A stretch of DNA of 64,000 bases from Pseudoscleropodium purum (lineage: Eukaryota; Streptophyta; Bryopsida; Hypnales; Brachytheciaceae): assembly GCA_963969395.1 (NCBI GenBank), contig OZ017804.1, positions 18,848,001 to 18,912,000 of the forward strand, in the 5' to 3' direction. Both the position numbers and the translations under genes were made by a program. Shown one piece after another: positions 61,962-64,000 of this stretch (its first letter is position 1; each line of letters begins with the position of its first letter). Under the pieces are notes generated by a model. The model did not search any database, had not been told where the DNA came from, and saw nothing but the letters and a program-made list of their open reading frames with translations.

Positions 61962-62891
61962 TTAACCCCTAAAGTTCCTTGACTATGTTTTCACCCAAAA
62001 TGTTCCAAAACTGCCATTTCTTATACAAGTTTCAAAATTTAGGAAAAAACATTTTTGGACACATGTAACCACAGGATATTGTAGTACACTAGTTTGAAAA
62101 GATGTGGTAAAAATTTCAGAAATTTTCACAGTGTAGATTGCAAGATTATAGCATTTAAAGTGACAAAAATCATTTTTTCGGCTCTGCAAAAAACTGGGCA
62201 GCTGAACTTCACAAGGTCACATTTGTATGAAAAAATGTTCAAAATGATTGCAATACTTTGGATTAATTTTTCAAGGTATTTTGGCTACAGGCTTAAAAAT
62301 TTTAAGATCATTTGAATTTATACAACATATAGGAAAAAAATAGTAAGTAAAAAGATTTAGAGAATGGTTCAAAATACTAAATTGTTAACAATTTATTTAT
62401 GGAATTGAAAAATGCCAATCCTAATGGTTGTACTGTTGTAATAAATAATCTTCACCTAATATTTTTATTTTTTTCCAAAAATATTGAAAATTGAATTCAA
62501 GAAAGGACTTCAAAGTTTATTTTGGGGTACATAATCCATAACCACCCGCAAACTAAAACACCTCATAACTTTTGACTCATTGATCAAAATTGAATGATTC
62601 AAAGCTCTTAATGTGTATATAAATCTAGAAGAATAATTTCAAATTTGGATTTTTGAAAAAAATGATTTTTTCAGATCTGTCTAGATTGCTCAAGTTGAAA
62701 AACAAACTATATATTAGGCTATAACTTTTTACTCATATTTCCAAATGTCTTGAAATTTAGTGCACATGAAAGATACCTTGTCCATGCCTTGTATCAAAAT
62801 TTGGGCTAAAAACATAGAAATATCTAGTGACACACACTTGCCCAAAATTTCTATATTGCCAAAAAACGCAATTTGGTCCTTTAGGGGTTAA
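61962..62891 (-). mobile_element. Family 1 TTAA element (reverse), complete, 930 bp
   Basis: Ends are TTAACCCCTAAAG (61,962) and CTTTAGGGGTTAA (to 62,891): a perfect 13-bp inverted pair including TTAA. This is the best-preserved family 1 copy and serves as the reference for the others. No transposase ORF is present. Confidence 0.75.
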
Positions 62892-63027
62892 CAAATTCAA
62901 GATGACATGCATATTCTTCGAAAATGGAAGATTATTTCTTTATAATAGTTAGGTCCAATGGTACTTGATTTATTCAACAAGAAAGTTAAGGAAAAGTGGG
63001 TAAAAACATTTAGTCAAAGTGTTCAAG

Positions 63028-63538
63028 TGAGTATTTTTTGGTCATTGTCCAACTTTGGACATCATTTTCGGGTAAAAGAACACTTTTTTCAAATTCTTTT
63101 AAAGATTGTATTGTCTTTCAATATTCATATTCAAAACTAAAATTGCTACAATCAAACAAAAATTATATGAGAAATAGCACAAAGTATTTATAATTTGCTT
63201 GGTATTAAAAATTTTACTATTTAGAAAAAATAATGGTACTTTCATTATTAGATCTTATGCATTTTTTCAATAATCAATAGAAACCACAATTTTGACAAAT
63301 TAAAAAAAATCAAATGCTAAAGAGAGAAATTGTAATTTTGGTGAATTTTTGAAGATATGTTTTCAAAATTAACTAGAAGAGAATCTAAAAATAGTTTTAT
63401 AATTTCAACTATAAGGATACTTTCTACATTTTTTGTTGCACATTATCATTGGTGATGCAAACATGAAAAAAGTTATTGAATATATATTTTATAATGCATT
63501 TGTGTTTTGTTCAAATCCCTTGGGCTTTTAGGGATTAA
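63028..63538 (+). mobile_element. Family 4 element, left end lost
   Basis: From ttttttggtcattgtccaac onward the order matches 20,175-20,683, ending CTTTTAGGGATTAA (63,525-63,538). The left terminus is not recognisable, so the start is approximate. Confidence 0.55.
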
Positions 63539-63689
63539 CACATGGCTTTAGTTCCATTTGTGGTGACAAAGGTCCCTCCCTACTACTTGACTAAATACTT
63601 CTTGCAAATATGAGGGATGTTGTAAAGGAAACCAAAGATTTATTTGGCATGAAGCAAGGCTAATTCCAAAATTGGAACACAAGGTTTAG

Positions 63690-64000
63690 CCCATAAAGGA
63701 CTAGTTTGTGTTTATTGGCTACATAGCAATCTTGGGCACATATATGTGACTAAGATTTCTGTATATTTTACCCAAATTTTAATAGAAGGTGGGAACAACA
63801 AATATTTTTTATATTCGTTGAATTTCATGACATTTGAAAAGAGGAGTCAAAAGTTATGGCCTAAAACCTTTGAATCATTCCATTTTTATCAATGAAAAGT
63901 TATGAAGAGTTTTTGTTTGCAGTTTATCATGGATTATCATAGATTTTCTACTCTAAAATAAACTTTGAAGTCCTTTATTTTACTCAATTTTCAATATTTT
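63690..64000 (+). mobile_element. Family 1 element (forward), cut by the window edge
   Basis: Blocks cataaaggactag, atagcaatcttgggcac, catttttatcaatgaaaagtt, ctctaaaataaactttgaag and tttattttactcaatttt match the left half of family 1. The element continues beyond 64,000. Confidence 0.5.

Noticed and set aside
61962..62891. CCCTAAA/TTTAGGG at element ends considered as interstitial telomere repeats
   Set aside because: Only a single heptamer occurs at each end, always attached to TTAA and to element-specific sequence, so it is a terminal motif rather than a telomere-type array.

Overview
The window looks like nuclear DNA of a land plant with a fairly large, AT-rich genome. The evidence is spliced genes with canonical GT-AG introns, a GH3 amido synthetase, a chloroplast light-harvesting-like protein, a plant-style metallothionein-like protein, and long AT-rich spacers full of decayed repeats. 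The lineage cannot be fixed from the sequence; a bryophyte, fern/lycophyte or gymnosperm would all fit. No bacterial, phage, CRISPR, rRNA or convincing tRNA signal was seen.

Only about 5% of the window is recognisable coding sequence. From left to right: the first coding exon of an unidentified, probably plastid-targeted protein on the minus strand (528-763), running off the left edge; a GC-richer island without a recognised intact gene (12,300-15,200); a five-exon gene for a plastid light-harvesting-like small protein on the plus strand (30,183-32,126); a five-exon GH3 acyl-acid amido synthetase on the minus strand (39,211-42,867); a three-exon gene for a 75-residue metallothionein-like protein on the minus strand (48,128-49,134); and a second gene-less GC-rich island (56,100-57,050). 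These genes are independent units and do not form a cluster.

The spacers are dominated by dispersed elements of roughly 0.5-1.3 kb. Their ends share one signature: TTAA followed by (C)CCCTAAA, and the reverse complement TTTAGGG(G)TTAA at the other end. At least four families can be told apart by internal sequence. One copy (20,158-20,683) sits inside a copy of another family, and the filled and empty sites together indicate TTAA target-site duplication. Two copies of a third family have the same 653-bp span. I saw no transposase. This population of apparently non-autonomous, TTAA-flanked elements is the most unusual thing in the window.

Other points of interest are degenerate tandem repeats just upstream of two start codons (765-1093 and 42,968-43,440), two intronic hairpins, a metallothionein-like protein with only one cysteine cluster, and an unresolved exon 2/3 junction plus an altered motif III in the GH3 gene. 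All reading was by eye; exon borders come from splice consensus, phase and family similarity recalled from knowledge.
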